Source of the DNA: Xylanibacter rarus
Lineage (GTDB): Bacteria; Bacteroidota; Bacteroidia; Bacteroidales; Bacteroidaceae
Reading direction: 5' to 3'
Assembly: GCF_001275135.1 (NCBI RefSeq)
Contig: NZ_LFQU01000016.1
Span: 1 to 64,000, forward strand
Length of the DNA stretch: 64,000 nt
Translations under genes and position numbers: made by a program
The notes under the pieces: model-generated
Database searches by the model: none
What the model saw: only the letters and a program-made list of their open reading frames with translations
What the model was told of the DNA's origin: nothing
Shown here: in pieces, positions 18,605 through 30,530 of the stretch
How the letters are laid out: every line of letters starts with the position of its first letter
Position numbering within the stretch: the first letter of the stretch is position 1

Positions 18605-18716
18605 CGGGCGAAAAAAGAAAGGCCGTATTTAATGCGGACACTTGGGAGTAATTAACGTTGATTAGACAGCGCTTTTAACAAACATTAGGTATAATTATTT
18701 AAGGAAATTATTTTAA

Positions 18717-19766
<1,050 letters not shown>

Positions 19767-19789
19767 TTGATACTTGATTATAATTTGAT

Positions 19790-19828
19790 AAAAAAACCAT
19801 TCGACATTGTCGGTATGGTTTTTTTTAT
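19790..19828 (+). terminator. Terminator after gapA
   Basis: AAAAAACCAT (19791-19800) pairs with ATGGTTTTTT (19815-19824), with an inner CGAC/GTCG stem and a T run. Confidence 0.85.
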
Positions 19829-19877
19829 TAATTTTGTACAGACTACAGTATCATTAAACTTTATATTGCATAAAAAT

Positions 19878-20792
19878 ATGATAACCATTTTAGGTCCGAC
19901 TGCATCAGGAAAGACATCGTTTGCGGCTGCTTTAGCTGCAGAAATTAATGCTGAAATAATTAGTGCAGACAGTAGACAAGTTTACCGTAATATGGATATA
20001 GGTACGGGTAAGGATCTTGACGATTATAAAATTGGTGATAAGCTTATAAAGTATCATTTAATTGATATTGCTGAACCTGGTACAAAATATAATTTATTTG
20101 AATATCAGAAGGATTTCTATAATGCATACAATGATATTATAGGGCGAGGAGTCACACCGATATTATGTGGTGGAACAGGATTGTATATTGAGGCTGTGTT
20201 GAATGGATATAAGTTGTTGCCTGTGCCGGAGAATAAGGAACTCCGTTTGGAATTAGAGAAGAAGGATTTGGATGAGTTGACAAAATTACTTATACAGCTA
20301 AAAAGAGACAATAAGTCTAATATGCATAATTCTACCGATATTGATAATAAGAAGCGGGCGATACGGGCAATCGAAATTGAAACATATTATAAAAATTGCC
20401 ACAATCTTGAAGAACGTAATATTCCTCCAATTGACTCGTTGATTTTTGGAATTGAAATAGATAGAGATTTACGGCGCAAGCGAATAACAGAGCGGCTATT
20501 GCAGCGCCTTAATAATGGCATGGTAGATGAGGTTAAGATGTTGCTCGACAGAGGTATTTTGCCTGAAGACTTGATTTATTATGGACTTGAGTACAAATAT
20601 GTCACCAAATATTTGATAAATGAAATAACTTATGATGATATGTTCCGTTCATTGGAGATTGCGATACATCAGTTTGCTAAGCGTCAAATGACATGGTTCA
20701 GAGGCATGGAAAGAAGAGGATTTAAAATACATTGGATCGATTTTTCACTTCCGATGGAACAAAAAATTAAATATGTAAAAAGCTATTTATAA
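19878..20792 (+). CDS. miaA: tRNA dimethylallyltransferase
   Basis: Adds dimethylallyl to A37 of tRNAs reading codons that start with U. The 304-residue protein has the P-loop GPTASGKTS, DSRQVYRNMDIGTGK, the substrate motif GGTGLYIEAVL, and the C-terminal RQMTWFRG. The first Met giving a normal N-terminus (MITILGPTASGKT) is at 19878. The open frame extends further upstream through the gapA terminator, which cannot be coding. Confidence 0.93.
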   Translation: MITILGPTASGKTSFAAALAAEINAEIISADSRQVYRNMDIGTGKDLDDYKIGDKLIKYHLIDIAEPGTKYNLFEYQKDFYNAYNDIIGRGVTPILCGGTGLYIEAVLNGYKLLPVPENKELRLELEKKDLDELTKLLIQLKRDNKSNMHNSTDIDNKKRAIRAIEIETYYKNCHNLEERNIPPIDSLIFGIEIDRDLRRKRITERLLQRLNNGMVDEVKMLLDRGILPEDLIYYGLEYKYVTKYLINEITYDDMFRSLEIAIHQFAKRQMTWFRGMERRGFKIHWIDFSLPMEQKIKYVKSYL

Positions 20793-20831
20793 TTAATAGT
20801 CTAATTATTTACTATAAAATAAGATTATAAT

Positions 20832-21767
20832 ATGTCAGGTGAAGATAATCGTTGGGGAATATTATATTGTCCGAAACATGGTATAACGGCATCTAAAAAG
20901 AGATGGGCAAAAATTGAGAACTGCTTGAAGGATAATGATATAAAGTTTGATTTTGTCCAAAGTGAGGATCAAAGCAGTGTTACAAGACTTATTAATATGT
21001 TTATAAACAATGGATATAAAACCATTGTAATTGTTGGCGGTGATTCTGCATTAAATGACGCAGTAAATTGTCTTATGTCTGTAGATTCTTCTATACGTGA
21101 AAAGATATGTTTGGGTTTGATACCTAATGGACTGATGAATGATTTTGCTCATTACTGGCAATTGAAAGAAAACGACGTTAATCAGATAATCGGATGGATA
21201 AAACAGCGTCGTGTTAGGAAAATTGATTTGGGCTGTATTCATTATACAAACTCAGAAGGAGATATTTGTCATAGATACTTCTTGAATTGCGTTAATATTG
21301 GACTCATTTCGGCAATAATGAACTTGAGGCAGCGCACACACAGACTTTTTGGCTCCAGAACACTGTCTTTTCTGTTTTCATTAATTTTGATGATTTTTCA
21401 ACGTTTGGATTATAAAATGTCGTTAAAAATTAATTCGGATATTATTAAAAGGAAAATTATGACAGTGTGTATTGGGAATGCGTCTGGTTATGGTCAAACT
21501 CCCAATGCTGTTCCATATAATGGTCTCCTTGATGTTTCTGTTGTTTACCATCCGGAGATGACACAGCTTTTTGAAGGATTTTATTTGTTATTTACAGGTA
21601 AATTTCTCAATCATCATAGCGTACATCCTTATAGAACTAGAGAAATTATCGTTAATGAAGCGGTTAAGGCAATGGTGAGTATTGACGGTCGGTTAATGAA
21701 AACACCGGTCGGCTCATATAAAATTACTGTTGAACAAGAAGTTATTAATTTTCTTATTCCGGCATGA
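20832..21767 (+). CDS. Diacylglycerol kinase-family lipid kinase
   Basis: Probable lipid kinase of the DAGK catalytic family. The 311-residue protein has an N-terminal domain with the nucleotide loop VVGGDSALNDAVN, then LGLIPNGLMNDFAHYW (compare the family's P-x-G-T-x-N-D-F-A), and a C-terminal beta sandwich with GNASGYGQTPNAVPYNGLLDV and VSIDGRLM. The usual GGDGT appears as GGDSA, and the GT of the second motif is GL. These are notable substitutions in the ATP-binding region, so activity or substrate may differ. It is 39 bases downstream of miaA on the same strand. Confidence 0.75.
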   Translation: MSGEDNRWGILYCPKHGITASKKRWAKIENCLKDNDIKFDFVQSEDQSSVTRLINMFINNGYKTIVIVGGDSALNDAVNCLMSVDSSIREKICLGLIPNGLMNDFAHYWQLKENDVNQIIGWIKQRRVRKIDLGCIHYTNSEGDICHRYFLNCVNIGLISAIMNLRQRTHRLFGSRTLSFLFSLILMIFQRLDYKMSLKINSDIIKRKIMTVCIGNASGYGQTPNAVPYNGLLDVSVVYHPEMTQLFEGFYLLFTGKFLNHHSVHPYRTREIIVNEAVKAMVSIDGRLMKTPVGSYKITVEQEVINFLIPA

Positions 21768-22031
21768 TGTCGTACTGTAATTTGCTCGTCTAAAGTATTG
21801 ACATTTGACTATATTGTGACTTAGATTAAAAACCATAGGTTTATGGGGCAGAATTCAGTGAGTTTTATCTTGAAATACACTGAGTTTTATAATGGAAACC
21901 ATTGACTTTTGTTTTGACTATAGTTATGTAAAAATGATAGGGGGTAGTTGTAAACAATAATGCCAAAATAGTGAGTAAATATATTAATCTCCTATTTTAG
22001 CATTAAAATATTATTAGTGTGAAAAATATGC
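21768..22031. repeat. Intergenic spacer with direct repeat
   Basis: Contains CAGTGAGTTTTAT (21856-21868) and CACTGAGTTTTAT (21878-21890), a direct repeat with one mismatch, and a small palindrome CCATA/TATGG near 21831-21845. Function is not evident. Confidence 0.4.
21957..22007. terminator. Terminator between lipid kinase and rpoD
   Basis: TAATGCCAAAATAG pairs with CTATTTTAGCATTA (one mismatch) between two convergent genes. A/T flanks on both sides could serve both directions. Confidence 0.7.
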
Positions 22032-22903
22032 TTATCCTAAATATTTTATTAATATTTTTGCATTTCCACTTTCACGCAATTTCGCGATACTTTTTTCTCT
22101 AATCTGACGTACGCGCTCTCGTGTTAAACCTAATTGGTCACCGATTTCTTCAAGACCTTTCTCATGGCATCCGATACCAAAGCATTCGCGTATAATGGTT
22201 ATTTCACGCTCTTTCAGAACTTTGCTTAATACTGTATTAAGCTCTAGTGCCATTGATTCATGATCAACGTGTCTGTCTGTTCGGCTGTCATCTCCGCTAG
22301 GCATTACGTCAAGCATGCAGTTGTCTTCACCATCCTGAAATGGAGCATCAATACTAACATGATGACCGTCAGCTGCTAAAGATTGGCCAATTTTGCTTCA
22401 TCAAGTTTTGTTACTTCTGATAGTTCTGAAACAGATGGATGACGCTGGTTTTCCTGTTCGAACTTGTTTATTTCATGATTGATCTTATTTAGAGAGCCAA
22501 CTTGATTTAATGGCAGGCGGACAATACGGCTTTGTTCAGCAATAGCCTGCAAAATGCTTTGACGAATCCACCATACTGCATAAGAGATAAATTTAAATCC
22601 GCGAGTCTCGTCAAACTTTTGAGCTGCTTTAATCAGACCAATATTACCTTCATCTATAAGGTCGGTTAATGTGAGTCCCTGATGTTGATACTGTTTAGCC
22701 ACAGATACAACGAATCTCAGGTTTGCTGTTACAAGTTTGTTTTTAGCCCGTTCGCCTTCAGGTCCGCCTTTTTTTATTTTCTGAGCTAACTCTATTTCCT
22801 CGTCAATTGAAATTAAAGGAGCTCTACCTATTTCTACAAGATATTTATCCAAGGCTTCACTTGAACGGTTGGTAATACTTTTCTGAATCTTTAATTGTCT
22901 CAT
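22032..22903 (-). CDS. rpoD: RpoD-type primary sigma factor, reading frame interrupted
   Basis: Sigma-70 family, Bacteroidetes primary type: it starts [22 protein letters not shown], followed by region 1.2/2 ([37 protein letters not shown]), region 3 and region 4 ([20 protein letters not shown]). Reading is open from 22903 to a TAG around 22378 after KLANL. Reading resumes in another frame as [19 protein letters not shown]. Adding one T in the TTT at 22379-22381 restores one frame of about 290 codons that aligns without gap to the known family. The gene is otherwise intact, and the primary sigma factor is essential, so a base-call or assembly error is likely. It has its own -7 box at 22972-22979. 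Confidence 0.85.
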
Positions 22904-22971
22904 CTATTTGCCTTATATTTTGTAAGTATCTGATTTTCAAGCCAATAGCTTGATTGTTTCTGAAAACGCTG

Positions 22972-22979
22972 CAAAATTA
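22972..22979 (-). promoter_or_regulatory. -7 box upstream of rpoD
   Basis: TAATTTTG on the minus strand is followed by about 65 nt of leader. No clean -33 element was found at the expected distance. Confidence 0.5.
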
Positions 22980-23230
22980 CAAAAAATATCAATACGTTGT
23001 ACCGTTCTGTGGTTAAAAAATAATAAATAATAACATTAAAGTGTTCTTTCTACGCTTAAATAAAGTTGCAAAAATGTAATGTAATTTTATTTTGCAAATT
23101 AAAATAAAAGAAATTATAATTTATTTTATGTAAAAATCATGTATAAATATTTTGTTTTTTCTAAGTGTATATCATTCTTTTTCTTATATTTGCCATTGAA
23201 TTAATTTTTTAACTTTAAAACCTATTTATT
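22980..23230. promoter_or_regulatory. Divergent rpoD/ald spacer
   Basis: Very AT-rich spacer. It holds the -7 box TATATTTG (23185-23192) for alanine dehydrogenase, with no good -33 at the normal distance. Confidence 0.4.
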
Positions 23231-24337
23231 ATGAAAGTCGGAATTCCAAAAGAAATTAAGAACAACGAGAGTAGGGTCGGTATGACTCCGGCTGGTGTAT
23301 CAGAGTTAGTAAAACATGGCCATTCTGTATATGTTCAACATACTGCGGGTGTAAATAGTGGATTTTCAGACGAAATGTATGAAAATGTAGGAGCAACCAT
23401 ATTGCCGACTATTGAAGATGTTTATCAGACTGCTGATATGATAGTTAAAGTTAAAGAGCCAATAGAATCGGAATATAAACTTATACGAAAAGGGCAACTG
23501 GTTTTCACTTATTTCCATTTTGCATGTGATAAGAAATTAACAGAGGCAATGATTGAAAGTGAAAGCGTATGTCTTGCATACGAGACCGTACAATTAGATG
23601 ATAATTCACTTCCGTTGTTGACACCAATGAGTGAAGTTGCCGGTCGAATGGCGACAATTAACGGCGCATATTATCTACAGAAGACCAAAGGCGGTAAGGG
23701 TAAACTCATTTGCGGAGTGCCTGGTGTGCGTCCGGCTAAAGTAGTAGTCCTTGGTGGTGGAATTGTTGGTCAGGCTGCAGCACGTGTTGCTGCAGGAATG
23801 GGTGCAGATGTGGTTATAACAGACATTTCTTTAAGTTTACTGCGAGAATTGTCAATTACGATGCCTGCAAATGTTAATGCTATATATTCTTCGCATCATA
23901 ATGTCGTTAATGAGATTAAGGATGCTGACATCGTTATTGGTGCTGTGCTTATTCCCGGTGATAAAGCCCCTCATTTGATTACAAAAGACATGTTAAAGAT
24001 AATGGAGCCTGGAACTGTTTTGGTTGACGTTGCTATTGATCAGGGAGGATGTTTTGAAACATCACATCCAACAACGCATAGCGATCCTGTGTATGTCGTT
24101 GATGGAATTGTACATTATGCTGTAGCTAATATCCCCGGAGCGGTGCCAAACACATCAACATATGCCTTGACTAATGCAACACTGAAGTATGCCTTGGCTT
24201 TAGCTGATAAAGGGTGGAAGAAAGCATGCAAGGATGATGCTGCTTTATGCAAGGGATTGAATATTGTTGAAGGTAAGGTAACTAATAAGGCCGTTGCAGA
24301 TGTCTTCAATTTAGAATATGTTCCAGTAGAATTGTAA
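23231..24337 (+). CDS. ald: Alanine dehydrogenase
   Basis: NAD-dependent reversible deamination of L-alanine to pyruvate. The 368-residue protein starts MKVGIPKEIKNNESRVGMTPAGV, the typical family N-terminus, with the catalytic YFHFACD segment, the NAD-binding motif VVVLGGGIVGQAAARVAAGMGADV, and VDVAIDQGGCFETSHPTTHSDPVY. It connects carbon and nitrogen metabolism, as does glnA earlier in the window. It ends in a terminator shared with the convergent tamB. Confidence 0.95.
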   Translation: MKVGIPKEIKNNESRVGMTPAGVSELVKHGHSVYVQHTAGVNSGFSDEMYENVGATILPTIEDVYQTADMIVKVKEPIESEYKLIRKGQLVFTYFHFACDKKLTEAMIESESVCLAYETVQLDDNSLPLLTPMSEVAGRMATINGAYYLQKTKGGKGKLICGVPGVRPAKVVVLGGGIVGQAAARVAAGMGADVVITDISLSLLRELSITMPANVNAIYSSHHNVVNEIKDADIVIGAVLIPGDKAPHLITKDMLKIMEPGTVLVDVAIDQGGCFETSHPTTHSDPVYVVDGIVHYAVANIPGAVPNTSTYALTNATLKYALALADKGWKKACKDDAALCKGLNIVEGKVTNKAVADVFNLEYVPVEL

Positions 24338-24348
24338 TTGTTTTAGAT

Positions 24349-24395
24349 AAATAAACAGCCCGTCTCTATATAGGAAAGAGATGGACTGTTTATTT
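24349..24395. terminator. Bidirectional terminator between ald and tamB
   Basis: AAATAAACAG...GTCTCT pairs with AGAGA...CTGTTTATTT between convergent genes. Confidence 0.8.
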
Positions 24396-27300
24396 AAAAT
24401 ACATAATAGGGGGGAATTGCTTTATGTCCGATTCCATTTAATGGATAATTATTTGTCTTGTAAAATACTTTTTCTGTTTTTCTTTTAAATCCAAATAATT
24501 CCATTAGTGAGTTGAAGTCTTTTTTCATGATTAGTCCAATTCCCTGTGTATTTAATGATGATTTAGTAAAATATCGATCATTTGTTTGATTGTAGACTTT
24601 GAGCGATATATTTCCATTTGGAAGTAGCAAATAATTCACATCGAAGTCACCGATAAACGATGTCGTAGCATTTGCGTTATCGCGATATCCAAACTGTCCG
24701 TTAATTATCAGGCGGTTATTTAATAGTCTTCCGGATAATAAGCCTTCATATTCTGCATTGTTGAAACCTTCATCACCGGTGCTAATGTTGGCTCCAAATG
24801 TCCAATTGTTGTTTTTAACTAGATTTCCTAAAAGAGAGTTTATTTGCTGGCTTATTGTTCCGCTCAGCAAACTCTGCATTGCAAGGCTTGTTTGGTTCTG
24901 TTGATTTTCTTGGTTTGATGAATTGTTGTTGTCTTGCATATAAAATCGTCCAATGCTTAACAAATATACAACTTGCTGATTCATTTCTTCTTCACTGTTA
25001 ATTACAGTGCGAACCATCTGTTCTGCCTCATTGCTTACGGTTGGCAGGTCAAGATCAAAGTCGATGTGAGGTGTTTGTGGCGTACCGCTAATATTCATGA
25101 TACAATCTACCCTGATGTTGTTGCTCGAGAAGCTATTGCCGATTTGCAAGTCAGAAAGAGGCACACTATTTACGGTGTATAAGGCCTTAAGGTCAAGTGA
25201 TGCATTGTAAGGGTCGCCTCCGAATACAATGGTGCCACCATTCTGGAATTGGAAGATTTTCTTAATTATATTTTGTATCGTAAGTTTATATATACCATTT
25301 TCAATTTGGTATGTACCAAACATGTTAAATGAGCCTTTGTTAAAGTATGTGGCACGAATGCTGCCAGTTCCGTTTAAAGCAATATAGTCATAGTTTGACT
25401 GGTCCATTAATACGCGTAATGTCGCATCTGGATTCATATTAACGAGGAAGTTAATATATAAATCAGAAGGTTTGTCAATCTCTGCTGCTTCCTTGACAGA
25501 CTCTTTGGCTATAGAGTCTTTACTAACTGTTTGGCTGATTGCCGTTTTGTCATGCCATGTAATAAATTGCTGGTCTGATATTGTTTCAGGACTTGCGGCA
25601 TTATATTCTATAAAGGAGCCTTTTTCCGGAGTAATATTTATATCTATGTCTATTCTTCCGTTACCTCCTTTTATCGTACATAGTCCGGTGCCGTATGCAG
25701 TACCGTAAAATGTATTATTAGAATAACTTTGTGTGTCATAACACAGCAAGTTGTGAGTCCTTATGTTTAAATCGTATGTTAGGTTTGTTAAATGTTTATG
25801 GTGGAGTGCCCCGCTGACGATACCAATATTTCCATTTCTGTCTCTTATTGTGTCTGCAGCAAAGATAATATTGTCTGGACGGAATCGTATCGTGTCGTTT
25901 ATTAACGTATAAGTTGTATTTAAGGGGATTATTCTTATGCTGCCATTTGTTACGAGATTTCCTGTTAGATTAATGTTGTTTAATGGACCGTGTAGTCTAA
26001 CGTTTCCGTTTGCATTAGCTATAATATTATTCATAAATGATCCACAAAAGCCTTCAAGAAATTCAATGTTTGTATTCCTTGCACCAATGTTTAAATCAAT
26101 ATAATTCCTGTCAGGAGAAACATAACCTTCAATTCTGGTTTCTACATTATCTTTATCTTTAGCTATAGCGTTGATATCAATTTGTTTTTCTGATTTATTC
26201 CATGATACGTGGGCAGCTAAATCTCCCATACGGCCATCTTGAAATTTGAATTGACTGATATTTAGATTTGCATATAACTCAGGATCGTAAAAAACAGATT
26301 TTATAAAAGCTTTGCCTGTTGAATAGCCTTTAAAGTCGACAGAATGAAAATTTACCAAATTCAATACATAATTGACATCAACATCTTGCATGTCGACAAC
26401 GATTGAATCTGACAAATCCTTTGTTGCCATGCCATATATTTTGATATGTTGTTTATTATGCTCAATAGAAAAATGATCTATCATTAAATTGCCATTATTG
26501 TATTTTATGCTTGCAGGTTGTACATGCCATGTGGTATCATTGATAAGTATATCTGAAGGCTTGATGTCAACGTTGATGTCTGGCTTACCTGCATCATTCT
26601 TAATAAATCTCGTTTCTGCATTTAGCGACCCTAAAAAAGGCTTACTTTGATTGTTGTTCCATTTAATCTCTGTTAATAATTTGTCGTTAATGGTACTTAA
26701 ATTTAAATCAAGAGACAACTTTTGACCATTGTTCATGATTTTATCAATTTTACCTTCTAATAATAATGTATCGTTAGGGGTATGGGCATTAATGAAGATA
26801 TTTTCATAAGGATTATTTTTGTATATAATTTTATCCGCTTTACAATACATTGAAAATGTCTTCTTTTCGTCATCGATTGTAGCGGTTAAGTTCATCGGCG
26901 CTTTTAACTCTAAAGGAACGTTGAAAAATTTATTAACCCATTCAGAATTAGATATATTTGCTTTAATTTGAAATTTATTGCCTACATTAGGCTGCTCCGT
27001 AAACATTGTCGGTAATTTGTCATGGAGCAAATTGTTTATACTTTTAGCTAATGTGCTAATATTATATTGGCCATTTATAGCGATATTCCCAAAATCGCTT
27101 TGCAGTGACATGGAATCTTTACAAGCATTTAAGCTTATTGTTTTGATTGTATATAAATCAGATGGGGAAACCATTGTGAAATCTTTTATGGCTAAATTAC
27201 CATTAAACGGATTTATATTTTGATGATTATAAGTTATGTTTGAGTTTATATCAAAATTGAATTTTGTATCTTTCCATTTATTTGTAATATTAAGTTTTGA

Positions 27301-28855
27301 CAAATTCAAATTTCTGACAGATGCAATTATGGATGTTTCTTTTGATATATCTGTTGATAGTCTGCCTTCAATGTTTATTTGTCCATTGGGGTCATCCAGT
27401 TTGAAAAGGCCATCAAATATATTTTTGTCATATAATCCTTTTACAAGTATATTCTTGTATTGGTAATTATTATATTCAAATATTGGAAAAATGCCATCAA
27501 TATATATGTTTTTATTTGTTTTTGATATGTTATTGCATTTAACTGTTATTTTTGATGAGATTTGCCCAAGATGCTTATTGGGAAACAATTTGCCCAAATT
27601 AATATTATCTGTATCAATATTGGCATAAATGTCGTTAACATTTTTGCTTAATTTGACTAAAATATTTCCTATGTCAGTTTTTAAATTACCATTAATCGAT
27701 ATATATTTATCATGTCCATTAGTGTTGCCGGTATAGTAGATTTTACCTATACTATTTATAAAATCAGGTATTTTTATACTTGGATTTATTTCTTTGATAG
27801 TATGTGCAATCCATTCAGCAGAACTTTCTATCTTTCTGATATTAGCATTCCAAATGAAACCGTTTTTATCTTTTTTTAGCTTGCCATTACCAATAAAGAC
27901 CAATCCTTTATCTATAGAATGCAGATTAAAGCTTTCTATGTTAATACTATTGTAAGTTCCTGTAAATGTGGTTTTTAATGATAAAGGCGTGATGTTATGT
28001 TTAATCCTAGGCAGAAAGCATTTTAGGTCAGAAAAATTAATTCTATTGATATTTATGGCTCCTGAATAAGCGATGGTCTTATTGTCGATTTTGCCGTTAA
28101 TTGTTTTGTAAACTAAAGATAGTGATTCAGATTCAATTTTGGAGTTAGGTAAAGATAAGTTGAAATTATGAAGCTTAGCGCACTTCTTATTGAAAGAGAA
28201 ATCAAACGATAACTTTCTCAGGTCTAAGCCTGAAGACTCTTTAAAGGATAAGTTTTTTTACAGAAATGTAGGTGCTGTCCTGTGTGTAATATGGAATAAT
28301 AATATGAGCGCTGATGTCATTTAATTTGATGTGTTTGAGATTGAAATGTGATGATGTATAAGGTGCGTCATAGATATCATAACTAATGGCGCCATGTCGG
28401 ATTATTAATGAATTAATACTTAGCTTTAAATTTGATTTTTTATTTTTATCTTTAGATGAAAGTGAGTCTAATACGAATTGGTAATTTGGTTTTGAAGTGT
28501 TAGTCTTTTTGTAAAAGTTCCCGTCAAATCCAAATATCTGTGCAGAAGATATGTATATACATCCGTTTTTAATTAGTTGATAATAATCTATTTTTGCTGC
28601 AAGGCGTGATGCTGAAATCATTTTTTTTGATGTCTGATCATATATTTCAACGTCATCGATAATTATTCTATTTAGAAAACCTAAGTCAACATTTCCAATG
28701 CTTACATGTGTGTTGAGTTTTGTTGATAGGGCATTACTTATGCGTGTACCGAACCAATTTTGTATAAACGGTATATGAATAAATATGATTATAGACCAAT
28801 ATCCAATTATTGCAGTCCATAATATCCCATTAACAATATGCTTTAATGTTTTCAA
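24394..28855 (-). CDS. tamB: TamB-like translocation/assembly module protein, frame interrupted
   Basis: Very large envelope protein of the TamB/AsmA-like bridge family, thought to move phospholipids or help outer-membrane protein assembly. The N-terminus has a single membrane anchor (HIVNGILWTAIIGYWSIIIFIHIPFI). The body is a long run of beta-taco strands. The C-terminal DUF490 segment contains ATLRVLMDQSNYDYIALNGTGSIRA and ends near residue 1486. The frame from 28855 stops at 28241, but skipping one A in the run of seven A (plus-strand T at 28253-28259) continues as KNLSFKESSGLDLRKLSF and stays open through to 24394. The interruption is therefore one base, probably a homopolymer error. A -7 box (TATTTTTG) is at 28919-28926. 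Confidence 0.85.
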
Positions 28856-29168
28856 TATTCGTTATGCTTTAATGAATGTTTAAAGGCAAAAGTGGTATAG
28901 CCATTTCGAAATTTCCTACAAAAATACATGAATTCATTGTAATAAACGAATAAAATATGGAAAATGGTATAAACAACATTTACATTGGATGTATTATGAG
29001 TATGATTAATTTGTTTGGATAGCACAAACTTTAATTTTTGATTTATTTAGATTAGTTATTGCGCATGTAAATAATACACTTTTCTTAAATTTTGTTCGTT
29101 TTTTACGTTGATTTTATGTAGATTTGCGCCATAATAAATTAAAATATCCAGTTCTTTTAACTGACACT
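28856..29168. promoter_or_regulatory. Divergent tamB/nqrA regulatory region
   Basis: Contains minus-strand -7 TATTTTTG (28919-28926) for tamB and plus-strand -7 TAGATTTG (29119-29126) for nqrA. The nearest -33 TTTG for nqrA (29091-29094) is 24 bp away, longer than ideal. No gene is seen. Confidence 0.5.
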
Positions 29169-30518
29169 ATGACAAAAGTTATTAAATTACGTAAAGGATT
29201 AGACATTCACCTTAAAGGCAAGGCCGAGAAAGTAAAAATGAAAATCAATATTGGCAAAGAAGTTGCGCTTTGCCCGGATTCTTTTCCCGGAATACAGCCT
29301 AAAGTTGTTGTAAAAGAAGGTGAACATGTAAAAGCAGGTGAAATCTTATTTGTCAATAAGCAATTCCCATCAGTGGGTTTTTCTTCTCCTGTCAGTGGAA
29401 ATGTTTCTTCAATTGTACGAGGTGAAAGAAGAAAGGTTTTACAGGTTGTTATTAGTTTGGACGAAAATCAGGAATACGTTGATTTTGGAGTAAGAAATGT
29501 TAATGATGTCTCTTCGAAAGAAATAATCGATTCATTGCTGCGTGCTGGGCTTTTCGGTTATATAAATCAATTACCTTATGCGATATCTACAAATCCAGAT
29601 GTTTTGCCAAAAGGAATATTTATTAGCGCATTACGCGATAAACCCCTTGCTTGTGATTTTGAGTATGAACTGATAGGTAATGAAATAGATTTTCAAACGG
29701 GTTTGACTGCTTTATCAAGGATATCTAAGACATATTTAGGCATTGGACGTAATCAGTGTTCTGAAAGTTTGCGCCGTGTAAAGGATGTTGAGGTAAACAT
29801 ATTTGATGGTCCGTGCCCGGCAGGTAATGTAGGCGTTCAGATAAATCATATTAATCCTGTGAATAAGGGAGATGTTGTTTGGACCGTAGATCCTACTACT
29901 GTCATTTATATTGGAAGATTATTTAATAAAGGTAAAGTGGACTTACATCACACAATAGCTATTGTTGGAAGTGAAGTGCATGAGCCTTGTTATGCTGATG
30001 TTTTGGTAGGGCAGAAGATAGAAACTTTATTGAAAGATAAAATTTCACACGAAAGAAATGTCAGAATTATTAATGGAAATGTACTTACAGGACGTAAGTG
30101 TTCTTTAAATGATTTTGTAGATGCTCATGCTTCAGAACTGACTGTGATTCCTGAAGGTGATGAAACAAATGAACTGTTTGGATGGATTATGCCGCGTTTC
30201 AAGGACTATTCTGTTAATAGAAGCTATTTTAGCTGGTTGACGAAGAATAAAGAATATGCATTAGATGCGAGAGTAAAAGGTGGCAGAAGAAATATGATAA
30301 TGAGTGGAGAGTATGACAGCGTATTGCCCATGGATATTTTAGGTGAATATCTTATAAAAGCAATAATTGTTGGAGATATTGACAAAATGGAGGCATTGGG
30401 TATATACGAAGTCTCTCCTGAAGATTTTGCTTTGCCTGAATTTGTTGATTCTTCAAAACTGGAACTTCAAGATATAGTGAGAAGAGGGTTGGATATGTTG
30501 CGTAAAGAGAATGCTTAA
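29169..30518 (+). CDS. nqrA: Na+-translocating NADH:quinone oxidoreductase subunit A
   Basis: Peripheral cytosolic subunit of the six-subunit sodium-pumping NADH:quinone oxidoreductase. The 449-residue protein starts MTKVIKLRKGLDIHLKGKAE. An in-frame ATG 45 bases upstream lies over the -7 box and is rejected. Recognisable segments include FPGIQPKVVVKEGEHVKAGE, NIFDGPCPAGNVGVQINHINPV and TGRKCSLNDFVDAHASELTVIPEGDETNELFGW. First gene of nqrABCDEF with gaps of 7-23 bases, clearly one operon. Confidence 0.96.
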   Translation: MTKVIKLRKGLDIHLKGKAEKVKMKINIGKEVALCPDSFPGIQPKVVVKEGEHVKAGEILFVNKQFPSVGFSSPVSGNVSSIVRGERRKVLQVVISLDENQEYVDFGVRNVNDVSSKEIIDSLLRAGLFGYINQLPYAISTNPDVLPKGIFISALRDKPLACDFEYELIGNEIDFQTGLTALSRISKTYLGIGRNQCSESLRRVKDVEVNIFDGPCPAGNVGVQINHINPVNKGDVVWTVDPTTVIYIGRLFNKGKVDLHHTIAIVGSEVHEPCYADVLVGQKIETLLKDKISHERNVRIINGNVLTGRKCSLNDFVDAHASELTVIPEGDETNELFGWIMPRFKDYSVNRSYFSWLTKNKEYALDARVKGGRRNMIMSGEYDSVLPMDILGEYLIKAIIVGDIDKMEALGIYEVSPEDFALPEFVDSSKLELQDIVRRGLDMLRKENA

Positions 30519-30530
30519 ATATTACTTAAT

